From contig NZ_LN831026.1 of the NCBI RefSeq assembly GCF_001457455.1, forward strand, positions 1,426,001 to 1,490,000: a stretch of DNA of 64,000 bases, given 5' to 3'. Numbering within the stretch: position 1 is the stretch's first letter; every line of letters starts with the position of its first letter. The notes beneath the pieces were generated by a model that saw only the letters and a program-made list of their open reading frames with translations, searched no databases and was not told the DNA's origin. The translations under genes were made by a program, and so were the position numbers. This document shows positions 35,676 to 44,637 of this stretch, piece by piece. Source of the DNA: Corynebacterium diphtheriae. GTDB taxonomy: Bacteria; Actinomycetota; Actinomycetes; Mycobacteriales; Mycobacteriaceae.

Positions 35676-37226
35676 CTAACAGCCACATCCACTGCTTTTC
35701 GACGTTTCTGAACGCTTTTGTGCCGGAGAGCCAATGGACGGTAGACCCAACCCAACGCCTACCGGAGCAGTCGTGGGAACTTTACCGGCTGCACTCATAT
35801 CGCCTGCTTTTGTACGGCGATGCTGTAAAACACCCGAGTCTGCAATCAGGAAGAATGGCTTTGCCTCAGTTACTACTGTGGTGATCACATCTCCTGGTCG
35901 AATATCTCCATCAACATGTCCTTGTGGATCGAAATGCACTAGACGGCCATCACGAGAACGCCCAGTCATACGGTGAGTTTTATCATTTTTTCGTCCACCG
36001 GATGCTTGGACAAGCAGTTCAACCTCAGTACCGATTAGCTTTGCATTTTCTTCAGTACTAATGCGTTCTTGCAGCGCAAGGAGTCGTTCATATCGGCCTT
36101 GGACTACCTCTTTAGGAACCTGATCAGCATAGTCTGCTGCTGGAGTACCAGGGCGAGGGCTGTATTGGAAAGTATAAGCGCTAGTAAAACGTGCTTTTTC
36201 AACTACATTCAGCGTCTCTTGGAAATCCTCTTCGGTTTCTCCGGGAAAACCTACGATGATGTCAGTGGTAATAGAAGCATGCGGAATCTTTGCTCGCACT
36301 TCCTCGAGAATCCCTAAAAATTTCTTTGAACGATAAGACCGACGCATTTCCTTCAAGACTTTGTCGGAACCAGATTGGAGCGGCATGTGGAGCTGTGGGC
36401 ACACATTGGGGGTTTCCGCCATAGCGTCAATCACATCATGCGTGAATTCTGCGGGATGAGGACTGGTGAAACGTAGACGTTCAAGACCTTCAATCTTTCC
36501 GCACGCGCGCAAGAGTTTAGAGAATGCAAAGCGATCGCGCTGGATATCAGGATCAGAGAAGTTCACACCATAAGCATTGACGTTTTGGCCAAGAAGGGTA
36601 ACTTCACTGACTCCTTGATCAACGAGAGCTTGTACTTCCGCCAAAATGTCACCTGGTCGACGGTCGACTTCTTTGCCACGAAGCGATGGCACGATACAGA
36701 AAGTACAGGTGTTGTTACATCCGACCGAAACCGATACCCAACCTGCATATGCTGACTCACGTTTTGCAGGTAGTACTGATGGAAATTGTTCGAGCGAGTC
36801 AACAATTTCCACCTCGGCGCGTTTGTTGTGCTCGGATCGGCTCAAAAGCGATGGCAATGCTCCCATATTGTGAGTACCAAAAACCGCATCGACCCAAGGA
36901 GCTTTAGCAACCACCGTGTCTTTGTCTTTTTGAGCCAAACATCCGCCAACGGCAATTTGCATGCGAGGGTTCTTTTCCTTCACCGACCGCAACTGCCCTA
37001 GGGTGCCATACAGTCGCTTATCTGCGTTTTCTCGCACCGCACAGGTGTTAAATACGACAAGATCTGGCTCTTCACCATCAGCCACCGCGTGATATCCGGC
37101 TTCTTCTAACAAACCAGATAGACGCTCCGAATCATGAACGTTCATTTGGCAACCGAACGTTCTTACTTCAAAGGATCTTCCCTGACCTACATTAGGTACG
37201 CGGTGAGACTCTATATCGTTAAACAT
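35676..37226 (-). CDS. miaB: tRNA-2-methylthio-N6-dimethylallyladenosine synthase MiaB
   Basis: A radical-SAM methylthiotransferase of about 516 residues. The N-terminal domain has the three cysteines of the auxiliary cluster (GCQMN, NTCAVRE, GCLAQ); the radical-SAM motif is CNNTCTFC; a TRAM domain follows. It methylthiolates the A37 base modified by MiaA. The start is uncertain: ATG 37226 gives a normal length, while GTG 37307 would add 27 polar residues. The C-terminal SSGCGC tail is unusual. Confidence 0.9.
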   Translation of the reverse strand: MFNDIESHRVPNVGQGRSFEVRTFGCQMNVHDSERLSGLLEEAGYHAVADGEEPDLVVFNTCAVRENADKRLYGTLGQLRSVKEKNPRMQIAVGGCLAQKDKDTVVAKAPWVDAVFGTHNMGALPSLLSRSEHNKRAEVEIVDSLEQFPSVLPAKRESAYAGWVSVSVGCNNTCTFCIVPSLRGKEVDRRPGDILAEVQALVDQGVSEVTLLGQNVNAYGVNFSDPDIQRDRFAFSKLLRACGKIEGLERLRFTSPHPAEFTHDVIDAMAETPNVCPQLHMPLQSGSDKVLKEMRRSYRSKKFLGILEEVRAKIPHASITTDIIVGFPGETEEDFQETLNVVEKARFTSAYTFQYSPRPGTPAADYADQVPKEVVQGRYERLLALQERISTEENAKLIGTEVELLVQASGGRKNDKTHRMTGRSRDGRLVHFDPQGHVDGDIRPGDVITTVVTEAKPFFLIADSGVLQHRRTKAGDMSAAGKVPTTAPVGVGLGLPSIGSPAQKRSETSKSSGCGC

Positions 37227-37382
37227 TTCTTCTTTCGCAGTACGCTCAGAGGAAGAACCAGAATCGTTAATGCCTGAATTAGTGTTTTGTTCGGTTGCAG
37301 ATGACACGAGCAGACATTGTACAAGCTCAATGTGACACGAGCACAATTGTGGATCTTGAATTTTGTGACGTTACAAGAGGAA

Positions 37383-38021
37383 CTAATGCCTTATTTCATC
37401 AATTCTTGCATCGATTGCTTCTCGCGCTATCTCTAATGCCATCGACTGTGAAAATCCCCGCCGTGCCAAAACCCCCACTGTACGGCGCAATACTTTTTGG
37501 TACTCCGGATAGTCACAAGGTTCTTTCTTTAATGATCGAACCTTTTTATAGGCGAGTTCTCGTGCAATATCTTGCTCATCTTCGGGCTGGATATCTCCTA
37601 CCACGTCTGCAATGATCTCGGATTTTATTCCTTTATCTCGAAGTTCCCGCGTTAGGGCTTGCCGAGATTTCCCGCGACGTTGGCGACGCTGCCGTACCCA
37701 TTCCCTAGAAAAATTCTCATCATTAAGCAAGTTTGCTCGAACCAGATCTTCAACGACATATTCGACGATGTTTGGGTCAAAATCGGCTGAGATGAGTCGA
37801 TTGGTGAGTTCGTAAACTGATCGTGCCCGTTGGTCGAGAAGCAGAAGCGCGCGCTTGCGCACCTTTGCTTTTTCTTCTTCAAGTGCATAATCGAACAAGT
37901 CACTGTTTGATGCAGAAAAATTTTGAAGAGCGGCTTTCAGCTGCGCAATCTTTTCAGACTGCACAGCTGAAGCATTGCCACTATGAGCAGAATCAGATTG
38001 ATTAATCGTCATCTGAGTCAT
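37383..38021 (-). CDS. recX: Regulatory protein RecX
   Basis: A 212-residue three-helix-repeat protein that modulates RecA filaments. RecX motifs are visible in [48 protein letters not shown] and in the [12 protein letters not shown] repeat. The N-terminal 55 residues are a polar extension. The gene overlaps recA: starts at 38021 or 38012 both precede the recA stop (38002), so it is coupled to recA. From memory, in C. glutamicum gluABCD separates recX from miaB; here only 36 nt of non-coding sequence to the possible GTG of miaB intervene. Confidence 0.92.
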   Translation of the reverse strand: MTQMTINQSDSAHSGNASAVQSEKIAQLKAALQNFSASNSDLFDYALEEEKAKVRKRALLLLDQRARSVYELTNRLISADFDPNIVEYVVEDLVRANLLNDENFSREWVRQRRQRRGKSRQALTRELRDKGIKSEIIADVVGDIQPEDEQDIARELAYKKVRSLKKEPCDYPEYQKVLRRTVGVLARRGFSQSMALEIAREAIDARIDEIRH

Positions 38022-39120
38022 CGAAATCTACGTTAGGAACCATGTCTACTGGATCATCAGTCAGCGCATCGTCAGCATCCTTCAATGCAGCGTATTTTCC
38101 AATATGAAGCGCTCTGAAGATCTTGTCTTCAATCTCATCGGCCAGTTCTGGCGTTTCTTTAAGATAGAGACGTACTTTTTCTTTTCCTTGTCCGAGCTGG
38201 TCGCCTTCATATGTGAACCAAGAACCAGATTTTTTGATAATTCCGTTATCAACACCCAGGTCAATAATCGAAGATTCTCGTGAAATTCCCTCACCGTACA
38301 TGATGTCGAATTCTGCGATCTTAAACGGTGGCGAAACCTTATTTTTGACCACTTTCAAGCGAGTCCGGTTACCAATGGCATCTTGACCATCTTTAAGTGT
38401 CTGAATCCGTCGGACATCACACCGAACTGAGGCATAGAATTTCAAGGCTTTACCACCGGTCGTTGTTTCGGGCGAACCGAACATAACACCGATCTTCTCA
38501 CGAAGCTGGTTAATAAAGATTGCCGTAGTGCCTGAGTTATAAAGCGCACCAGTCATCTTACGGAGCGCCTGACTCATCAACCTAGCTTGAAGGCCAACAT
38601 GGCTATCTCCCATTTCGCCTTCAATTTCCGCCTTTGGAGTCAATGCTGCAACCGAGTCGATGACAATGATGTCAATAGCACCAGAACGCACAAGCATATC
38701 TGCGATCTCCAAAGCCTGTTCGCCGGTATCAGGTTGAGAAACAAGCAATGCATCAGTATCTACACCCAGTTTGCGTGCGTAATCAGGATCTAGAGCATGC
38801 TCAGCATCAATAAAAGCCGCAATACCTCCGGCTTTTTGAGCCTGCGCGATAGCATGCAATGCGACGGTGGTCTTACCCGATGACTCCGGACCATATACCT
38901 CAACGATACGTCCACGAGGAAAGCCGCCAATTCCTAAAGCTACGTCGATAGCAGTGTTACCGCTGGAGATAGCACTAATCGGCGGACGATTCTCGTCACC
39001 AAGACGCATAACCGCACCTTTACCAAAATCTTTTTCGATCATCGCAAGAGCCGCATCGAGCGCTTTCTTGCGATTATCTCCAGTTGGTTGCTGCGTCTTA
39101 CTATTTTTTCTTGGCGCCAT
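38002..39120 (-). CDS. recA: Recombinase RecA
   Basis: A 372-residue RecA with Walker A GPESSGKT at about residue 74, Walker [14 protein letters not shown]2-region [19 protein letters not shown] and an acidic C-terminal tail ([10 protein letters not shown]). It performs homologous recombination and stimulates LexA self-cleavage. No intein is present. It is followed by the overlapping recX and preceded by a 255-nt region with an SOS box. Confidence 0.98.
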   Translation of the reverse strand: MAPRKNSKTQQPTGDNRKKALDAALAMIEKDFGKGAVMRLGDENRPPISAISSGNTAIDVALGIGGFPRGRIVEVYGPESSGKTTVALHAIAQAQKAGGIAAFIDAEHALDPDYARKLGVDTDALLVSQPDTGEQALEIADMLVRSGAIDIIVIDSVAALTPKAEIEGEMGDSHVGLQARLMSQALRKMTGALYNSGTTAIFINQLREKIGVMFGSPETTTGGKALKFYASVRCDVRRIQTLKDGQDAIGNRTRLKVVKNKVSPPFKIAEFDIMYGEGISRESSIIDLGVDNGIIKKSGSWFTYEGDQLGQGKEKVRLYLKETPELADEIEDKIFRALHIGKYAALKDADDALTDDPVDMVPNVDFDDSDDD

Positions 39121-39308
39121 GATGGGTGCTCCTTTTCTTGTTTCTTTAAAACTTGTTCTCTGTTTATTTAGACGTATTCACTCACCCAAAAAGATCCACG
39201 GGGTGAAAGAAGGGGTAAATTCTACGTTTGTACGGCGATCCGCCCCAACGAACGGTATTGACTATAAGTCTTTAATCCAACGTCACCAGTTACAACAAAC
39301 CAGAATAC

Positions 39309-39324
39309 ACGAATACATGTTCGA
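39309..39324 (-). promoter_or_regulatory. SOS box upstream of recA
   Basis: On the minus strand the sequence reads TCGAACATGTATTCGT, matching 12 of 14 fixed positions of TCGAACAnnTGTTCGA. It is about 190 nt upstream of the recA ATG. A second half-site, TCGAACA, lies near 39344 on the plus strand. The remainder of the recA-DUF3046 gap shows no gene. Confidence 0.7.
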
Positions 39325-39375
39325 CAAAAAATCTTTAGGCACCTCGAACAAAAATCGTCATATCAATAACAAGAA

Positions 39376-39567
39376 CTAACGACGCTGTTCAGGAATCTTA
39401 AAATCATCGCACAAATCAAACCAGACCTGCCTTAGGTCAATCTCGTGTTCGATACTATCTTCGACGGTTTTTCCGGTTCTGCTCAGTACATGTGAGTGGA
39501 CGATCCATGCGCCCTTCATCTGCCCAAACTCCTCTTCAAGCTTCTGATAGAAGGCAGTCAATCGCAT
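39376..39567 (-). CDS. DUF3046 domain-containing small protein
   Basis: A 63-residue acidic protein beginning MRLTAFYQKLEEEFG with SHVLSRTGKTVEDSIEHEIDLRQVWFDLCDDF, the recognisable pattern of DUF3046, an actinobacterial family almost always encoded just upstream of recA. Function unknown. Short but well supported by family and position. Confidence 0.88.
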   Translation of the reverse strand: MRLTAFYQKLEEEFGQMKGAWIVHSHVLSRTGKTVEDSIEHEIDLRQVWFDLCDDFKIPEQRR

Positions 39568-39639
39568 TGGTCTTCCTCGATATTCTCGTCGGTATGGCTA
39601 TTGCAACGTTGGATATATGACGCAAACTCCACAACGCAG

Positions 39640-39645
39640 TACAGT
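39640..39645 (+). promoter_or_regulatory. -10 element for a leaderless bioY mRNA
   Basis: TACAGT ends 8 nt before GTG 39654, with no Shine-Dalgarno sequence. The perfect palindrome CAACGTTG at 39604-39611 lies just upstream and could be an operator (BioQ in corynebacteria), but this is speculative. Confidence 0.45.
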
Positions 39646-39653
39646 ATCTGCTT

Positions 39654-40238
39654 GTGTCTACATCTTATTCATCTCAAAGAAAACTTCTCGATCTCGCTTA
39701 TATTGCAGTGTTTGCTGCACTCATCATCGTGTTCGCGTTTGTGTCAATTCCAGCAGGCGCCGCAGGCGTGCCCATCGTAATGCAAAATGCCGTCATCGTG
39801 CTTGCGGGTCTCATTCTTGGAGCACGACGAGGATTTCTTGCCACTGCACTGTTTCTCACCCTAGGCCTCATCGGTCTGCCGGTTCTAGCAGGTGGTCGTT
39901 CTGTCCTCGCTGCGCTTCCTGGACCAACCGTTGGATATTTGGTGGGCTACTTGGTATCAGTACTGGTTGCCGGCGTAGTTGCCTATAACGCACCAAAGCA
40001 ACCAAAACCGCTTGCTTTTGTCTCTTTCCTTGTAGCTGCGTTATTGGCACTTGTCACCCAATACGCATTGGGCACGCTAGGACTCATGCTTCGCGCCGGC
40101 ATGGACTTCAATAAGGCACTGCTCGTCAACGTTCCTTTTATTGGCCCCGACGTTATTAAGATGGTGGTAGCAGTTTTCATTGCAATCGGAGTCCACGCAG
40201 CATTCCCCGATCTAAGAACTTCATTCAAAATGAAATAA
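39654..40238 (+). CDS. bioY: Biotin ECF transporter S component BioY
   Basis: A 194-residue membrane protein with about six spans. BioY motifs include AGAAGVPIVMQNAVIVLAGLILGARRG (about 35-62), LFLTLGLIGLPVLAGGRS and GPTVGYLVGY. It is the biotin-binding subunit. The GTG start fits the -10 spacing. A hairpin terminator follows, separating it from bioMN. Confidence 0.93.
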   Translation: MSTSYSSQRKLLDLAYIAVFAALIIVFAFVSIPAGAAGVPIVMQNAVIVLAGLILGARRGFLATALFLTLGLIGLPVLAGGRSVLAALPGPTVGYLVGYLVSVLVAGVVAYNAPKQPKPLAFVSFLVAALLALVTQYALGTLGLMLRAGMDFNKALLVNVPFIGPDVIKMVVAVFIAIGVHAAFPDLRTSFKMK

Positions 40239-40244
40239 TATGTA

Positions 40245-40273
40245 AAAGCAGCGGTACCTTATACCGCTGCTTT
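40245..40273 (+). terminator. Hairpin between bioY and bioM
   Basis: AAAGCAGCGGTA (40245-40256) and TACCGCTGCTTT (40262-40273) form a perfect 12-bp stem with a 5-nt loop and a following TATT. It resembles an intrinsic terminator inside an otherwise colinear transport cluster. Confidence 0.85.
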
Positions 40274-40301
40274 ATTCATTACTGCATTCATAGAAAATAC
40301 T

Positions 40302-40994
40302 ATGCCTACAATTTCTTTTCAGGATGTCACGGTCCGCTTTGATGACAAGTGCATTCTTAACAATATTTCGCTTACCCTTAGTGAGCAACGAATTGGCATC
40401 ATTGGTGCCAATGGAAGCGGAAAATCTTCACTCGTACGTTTAATCAACGGGTTAGGCCAACCGTCGAGCGGCACTGTAACCGTCGACGACATGTGTGTCG
40501 CCAAAGATGGGAAAAACATCCGACGAGTTGTTGGATTCGTGTTTTCTGACGCCGAAAACCAAATCGTCATGCCTACTGTCAAAGATGACATTGCTTTTTC
40601 GTTACGTCGACTTAAACTCAGTAAAACCGAACGTGAACAGCGAGTCAATGACATGCTGGTACGTTTTAATCTCGAAGATCATGCTGAACAATCGCCGCAT
40701 CTTCTTTCTGGTGGTCAAAAACAATTACTAGCCCTAGCTGCAGTATTAGTAATTCAACCAAATGTCATTATTGCGGACGAACCGACAACGCTTTTGGATA
40801 TGCGCAATCGTGAACGCATCAGGAAAGAATTTGCACAATTACAGCAACAACTGATTGTTGTGACACATGATTTAGATTTCCTTGCCGACTTTGATCGCGT
40901 GATTTGCATCAATGATGGTGCCATCGTGGCTGATGGAACTCCGTCTAAGGTTATTCATCACTACAAGGCCTTAATGAAGGCGAATCCCCTATGA
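40302..40994 (+). CDS. bioM: Biotin ECF transporter ATPase BioM
   Basis: A 230-residue ABC ATPase. Walker A GANGSGKSS at about residue 36, signature LLSGGQKQ near 130, Walker B VIIADEPTT near 150 and the switch His in VVTHDLDF are all present. It energises BioY together with BioN. It overlaps bioN by 4 nt (ATGA), so translation is coupled. Confidence 0.93.
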   Translation: MPTISFQDVTVRFDDKCILNNISLTLSEQRIGIIGANGSGKSSLVRLINGLGQPSSGTVTVDDMCVAKDGKNIRRVVGFVFSDAENQIVMPTVKDDIAFSLRRLKLSKTEREQRVNDMLVRFNLEDHAEQSPHLLSGGQKQLLALAAVLVIQPNVIIADEPTTLLDMRNRERIRKEFAQLQQQLIVVTHDLDFLADFDRVICINDGAIVADGTPSKVIHHYKALMKANPL

Positions 40995-41605
40995 TCCAAT
41001 CCATACCTTTAGGCACATATGTTCCTGGAGAATCAGTTGTCCACAAAACGCCGCCACTGGTTAAACTCGGCATTCTGATTGTCTTTATCGTTGTCTCGAC
41101 TATATGGGGAACCACTCCCCTTCGAGCACTAAGTTCCTGTGTTGTGGCAGTCTCGCTTTACTTCGTGGCGAAAATCCCTTTGCCCGTGGCATGGTCACAA
41201 TTGTGGCTTCCCTTGCCAGTTTTACTAACTCTGGGCGCATTTCAATGGTGGCAACGTGGAGCGTTCTATTCATCAAGTTTAGTGCTTACTATCTACGCAG
41301 GTTTAATAGCTGCGGTGCTCGTCACGCTCACGTCGACACTTGCATCCATGATGGATGCGCTTGAAACTGCACTCCAGCCCCTGAAAAAATATGGCTTCCC
41401 AGTAGAATCAGTAGTCTTGGCCTTTTCGCTCACGCTCCGGCTTCTGCCTCTAATGCTCAACACCGTTAATGAGGTCCTTGATGCCCGAAAGGCACGTGGT
41501 GTTGCGTTCTCACTGACGGCTCTCGGTACCCCTGTGATGATTCGTTCCATTAATCGAGCTCGATCGATTGCGGATGCTCTAATGGCACGCGGAGCTGGGG
41601 ACTAA
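40991..41605 (+). CDS. bioN: Biotin ECF transporter transmembrane protein BioN
   Basis: A 204-residue EcfT-type protein with four or five membrane spans. The two coupling-helix motifs are visible as ARKARG near residue 165 and MARGA at the C-terminus. Its ATG overlaps the bioM stop. A bidirectional terminator follows, shared with convergent pspA. Confidence 0.92.
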   Translation: MIQSIPLGTYVPGESVVHKTPPLVKLGILIVFIVVSTIWGTTPLRALSSCVVAVSLYFVAKIPLPVAWSQLWLPLPVLLTLGAFQWWQRGAFYSSSLVLTIYAGLIAAVLVTLTSTLASMMDALETALQPLKKYGFPVESVVLAFSLTLRLLPLMLNTVNEVLDARKARGVAFSLTALGTPVMIRSINRARSIADALMARGAGD

Positions 41606-41608
41606 AAA

Positions 41609-41648
41609 AGATAGTGCGGACCCACAAGAGTGTGGATCCGCACTATCT
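41609..41648. terminator. Bidirectional terminator between bioN and pspA
   Basis: Arms 41609-41626 and 41631-41648 pair over 18 positions with one mismatch and a 4-nt loop; flanking A and T residues suit both strands. Confidence 0.85.
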
Positions 41649-41660
41649 ATCTATAAAGCT

Positions 41661-42500
41661 CTAAGCTTCTCCGCGAAGCTCACGCATTTTCCGCGCTACC
41701 GCATCATCAGCAGCACTTGGCGTAGCCTGTTGTGCAGATTCAATCGACTGTTGCGTGGCGGAATTCCCGGCACCTAGTTGACCACCAGACATCTCAGCAC
41801 GAATTTGTTCTAGGCGAGAATGACCCGCGAGTTGAATTCCCGCTTGTTCCACTTCTGCCATTCGTCCCTGAACAGAGTTTTGAGCTAGTTCAGCAGTGCC
41901 CAAGGCATTTGCGTATCGACGTTCGATCTTCTCACGAACCTGATCAAGATTAGGGGTGTCACGGTTGGAAATCGAATTCATAGACTGAATAGACTCTGCG
42001 ACCTTTTCCTGCATCTTTGCCTGCTCGAGCTGGCTCAGAAGTTTAGTACGCTCGACCACCTTTTGCTGCAAAACCATAGCATTACGCTCTACAGCCTTTT
42101 TCGCTGCGTCAGCCTGCTGGAGCGCTTGATCATGAAGCTGTTTGGTATCTTCTACGCCTTGTTCAGCAGTAACGAGCTGAGCCGCAAACGCTTCTGCAGC
42201 ATTTTCATACTCAGTTGCCTTCTGAATGTTTCCCTCTGCACGAGCTTTGTCAGCCAACTGGATTGCCTGACGGGTATTTCCTTGGAGTTTTTCAATTTCC
42301 GCGAGACGGCGGTTGAGCTGCATCTCCAACTGACGCTGGTTACCGATCACAGCTGCAGCTTGCTGAGACAACTCTTGATGTTGCCTCTGGGCGTCTTCGA
42401 TAGCCTGTTGAATCTGTACCTTTGGATCAGCGTTCTCTTCAATTTTCGAATCAAACAAAGCCATGAGGTATTTCCATGCTTTAGAAAATGGATTCGCCAT
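41661..42500 (-). CDS. pspA: PspA/IM30 family membrane-stress protein
   Basis: A 279-residue, almost wholly coiled-coil protein. The N-terminus [38 protein letters not shown] matches the PspA/IM30 family, as does the length of about 270 residues (the 35-kDa antigen in mycobacteria). It is expected to assemble on the inner face of the membrane and stabilise it under stress. clgR lies upstream on the same strand, and ClgR activates pspA in mycobacteria. Confidence 0.9.
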   Translation of the reverse strand: MANPFSKAWKYLMALFDSKIEENADPKVQIQQAIEDAQRQHQELSQQAAAVIGNQRQLEMQLNRRLAEIEKLQGNTRQAIQLADKARAEGNIQKATEYENAAEAFAAQLVTAEQGVEDTKQLHDQALQQADAAKKAVERNAMVLQQKVVERTKLLSQLEQAKMQEKVAESIQSMNSISNRDTPNLDQVREKIERRYANALGTAELAQNSVQGRMAEVEQAGIQLAGHSRLEQIRAEMSGGQLGAGNSATQQSIESAQQATPSAADDAVARKMRELRGEA

Positions 42501-42630
42501 CGACGTATCGCCCTTTCATTATGTATTCGCTGCACATATTGAAGACTGCAGCACATCAATTAGTGATGAAACTTTTTATAAATCTTGTGAAAACCACGCA
42601 AAGCTATAGTAGCGCAGTGGGTAACAGCCA

Positions 42631-42963
42631 CTAAGACACTCTAACTAGATCGGCTTCAGCTGAGCGCATTGCCATGGTGCCAGCAGCTTCAATGAGGACA
42701 TCAGAAACTGAGGTGCCAAGCGCATGACATACAGAGGCAAGGAGTTCCGAAGAAACCTCTTTACGCCCACGTTCTAACTCCGACAGATAGCCAGGAGACA
42801 CACGTGAAGTTTCTGCCAGTTCACGAAGTGTAATCCCTTTGTCTGCTCTAAAAGCACGCAGAGCAGCACCTAGAGCCTCACGAAGCAAGGGTTCCGGTAA
42901 AGATCCGGTTGTTTCGTTCCCTGTCACAGGCTTGTCAAGTACCGCAGTGTATTTCATCATCAA
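42631..42963 (-). CDS. clgR: Transcriptional activator ClgR
   Basis: A 110-residue Xre-type regulator. The Cro/C1 helix-turn-helix is at about residues 35-90 (GITLRELAETSRVSPGYLSELERGRKEVSSELLASVCHALG). It activates clpP, clpC and membrane-stress genes in actinobacteria. Three ATG codons occur in a row at the start; the first is given. The order pgsA-cinA-clgR-pspA supports the name. Confidence 0.92.
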   Translation of the reverse strand: MMMKYTAVLDKPVTGNETTGSLPEPLLREALGAALRAFRADKGITLRELAETSRVSPGYLSELERGRKEVSSELLASVCHALGTSVSDVLIEAAGTMAMRSAEADLVRVS

Positions 42964-43040
42964 ATAGTCAAACGCCGATCGTGTCTAGTTTGTTCCCAAC
43001 ATTAATCAATGTACACATCATGCCACGGAATCATTGAGTC

Positions 43041-43583
43041 TTATAAGCTCAATTTTCCTTCGTGTACTCGAGTCGTTAACAGATCTGTTATCCACATCGC
43101 AGCGGCCCGCACAGCTGCCAATCGAATCGTTTGACGGTCACCAGCAACGACTTGTCTAGGACCACATAAAATATCAGCAACCAATTTTGATTTCACTGTT
43201 CCGTTAGGCAGCGCAACTCCAATCCACCCGGTTCCTACAGGTTGTCCGCATTGTGTAGCTGGTCCAGCTACACCTGTTAAAGAAACAGCCCATTGCGATT
43301 GAAATTGTCGCTTAGCTCCGATCGCCATAGCTTCAGCGCATTGCCAAGAGACCGGACCATGTTCCTCTACAGTAGCGACGGGTACACCTGCTACTGAGAC
43401 TTTCGAATCTGTAGCATAGGTAATCAATCCACCTCGCAGTACTTGACTGCTTCCCGGTAAATTGGCGATAGTTGCCGCCATAAGCCCAGCAGTAAGCGAT
43501 TCGCACGTAGAGATCGTGCAATTCTGCTGTTTTAATTTATCGACCATACGGGTGACAGCAGCTTGGGTGGCGTCGTCAAGCAT
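43041..43583 (-). CDS. cinA: CinA-family nicotinamide-nucleotide amidohydrolase (PncC-like)
   Basis: A 180-residue stand-alone CinA C-terminal domain. Motifs are TCESLTAGLMAATIANLPGSSQVLRGGLITYATDSK and the central VSLTGVAGP. It deamidates nicotinamide mononucleotide to nicotinic acid mononucleotide in pyridine nucleotide recycling. It lacks the N-terminal MoaB-like domain of full CinA. The start overlaps the pgsA stop by 8 nt, so the two are coupled. Confidence 0.9.
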   Translation of the reverse strand: MLDDATQAAVTRMVDKLKQQNCTISTCESLTAGLMAATIANLPGSSQVLRGGLITYATDSKVSVAGVPVATVEEHGPVSWQCAEAMAIGAKRQFQSQWAVSLTGVAGPATQCGQPVGTGWIGVALPNGTVKSKLVADILCGPRQVVAGDRQTIRLAAVRAAAMWITDLLTTRVHEGKLSL

Positions 43584-44166
43584 TTTTTAGCTTCTTAGCA
43601 TCGATTAGATATTGAACTCCCGTTACGACAGTCACCACAACCGCACACAGCATTACAAAGAACTGAATCGGCTGCACCGCATCAGGCAACGGCAAGAGAT
43701 AGAGTGCCACGGCAAAAGCCTGCAAAGTGGTCTTAATTTTACCCCCCTTACTTGCCGGCACCACGTTGCCTTTCTTGAGCTCAAAGAAACGCCACAAAGT
43801 AATACCGAGCTCACGTACGACGATGACAATCGTTATCCACCACGGTACTAAACCGATGATATTGAGAGTTACTAAAGCGGTAATCATCAGGGCTTTATCG
43901 GCAATCGGATCCGCAATTTTCCCAAAATTTGTGACTAGATTTTTGGCGCGTGCTATATCTCCATCAAGTTTGTCAGTGATCATCAACGCCACAAAGGTTC
44001 CAAAAGCCCACCATAACCATCGCGTGATGTGACCATCACTTTGAAGAACAAACCATGCAAACAACGGAATCACAATGATTCTCAAACTCGTTAGCACATT
44101 AGGAACGTTCCAATTAGATGGTGTGCTGTGCTCTGACGTATTTTCGCGCTCCTGTTTCACACTCAC
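43576..44166 (-). CDS. pgsA: CDP-diacylglycerol-glycerol-3-phosphate 3-phosphatidyltransferase family protein
   Basis: A 196-residue membrane enzyme with about four spans. The CDP-alcohol phosphotransferase signature D-G-x2-A-R-x8-G-x3-D-x3-D is complete in DGDIARAKNLVTNFGKIADP and the following IAD. It is predicted to make phosphatidylglycerol phosphate. Position upstream of cinA-clgR matches pgsA3 of mycobacteria; which phosphatidyl acceptor is used cannot be read from the sequence. Confidence 0.9.
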   Translation of the reverse strand: MSVKQERENTSEHSTPSNWNVPNVLTSLRIIVIPLFAWFVLQSDGHITRWLWWAFGTFVALMITDKLDGDIARAKNLVTNFGKIADPIADKALMITALVTLNIIGLVPWWITIVIVVRELGITLWRFFELKKGNVVPASKGGKIKTTLQAFAVALYLLPLPDAVQPIQFFVMLCAVVVTVVTGVQYLIDAKKLKNA

Positions 44167-44248
44167 TCACACTACCCTCAAAACAAAATCTTATGTACTA
44201 CCACACATCGTCTTCGGAGTACTCTCCCCCTTTTTCTTCTCTGCCTAC

Positions 44249-44254
44249 TACCAT
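44249..44254 (+). promoter_or_regulatory. -10 element for a leaderless YciI-like gene
   Basis: TACCAT ends 7 nt before ATG 44262, and no Shine-Dalgarno sequence precedes that ATG. Confidence 0.4.
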
Positions 44255-44261
44255 GTTCGCT

Positions 44262-44555
44262 ATGACCACATATGCATTTCTCTACGAATACGACCCCAGT
44301 AGCCCCAAAATTGCGGAGCATCGTCCACGCCACCGCGAATTTTGTGCCGAATTAAAAAACGACGGTGTTCTTATTGGTTCTGGACCATTTATCGATGGCA
44401 ATGGTGGAGCACTGCTCGTCATCTCTTTGCCAGAATCTGCAACTATCGACGACGCCCAGGCACTCATGGACAAAGACCCCTTCTACTCCGAAGGGGCTAT
44501 CTCAAAGCGAACGGTTCATACATGGAATCCAGTGTTAAACGTTTTTGGTGCCTAA
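44262..44555 (+). CDS. YciI-like protein
   Basis: A 97-residue protein of the YciI/YCGR dimeric alpha-beta barrel type. Its pattern YAFLYEYD...RPRHREFCAEL...GPFIDGNGGALLVIS...DDAQALMDKDPFYSEGAI has the conserved His and Asp of the family. The exact reaction is unknown. ATG 44262 gives a normal N-terminus; ATG 44253 is an alternative. The open frame to 44118 overlaps pgsA on the other strand and is not homologous. Confidence 0.83.
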   Translation: MTTYAFLYEYDPSSPKIAEHRPRHREFCAELKNDGVLIGSGPFIDGNGGALLVISLPESATIDDAQALMDKDPFYSEGAISKRTVHTWNPVLNVFGA

Positions 44556-44570
44556 AATTTCAATCGAAAT

Positions 44571-44621
44571 AGTTGAAGCCGTTGATCTGCCTGCTCCAGA
44601 CAGCGGTCAACGGCTTCAACT
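44571..44621. terminator. Bidirectional terminator between the YciI-like gene and terC
   Basis: Arms 44571-44585 and 44607-44621 are a perfect 15-bp inverted repeat (AGTTGAAGCCGTTGA and its complement) with a 21-nt loop. Confidence 0.8.
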
Positions 44622-44637
44622 GTCAAGCGAGTAGTAC

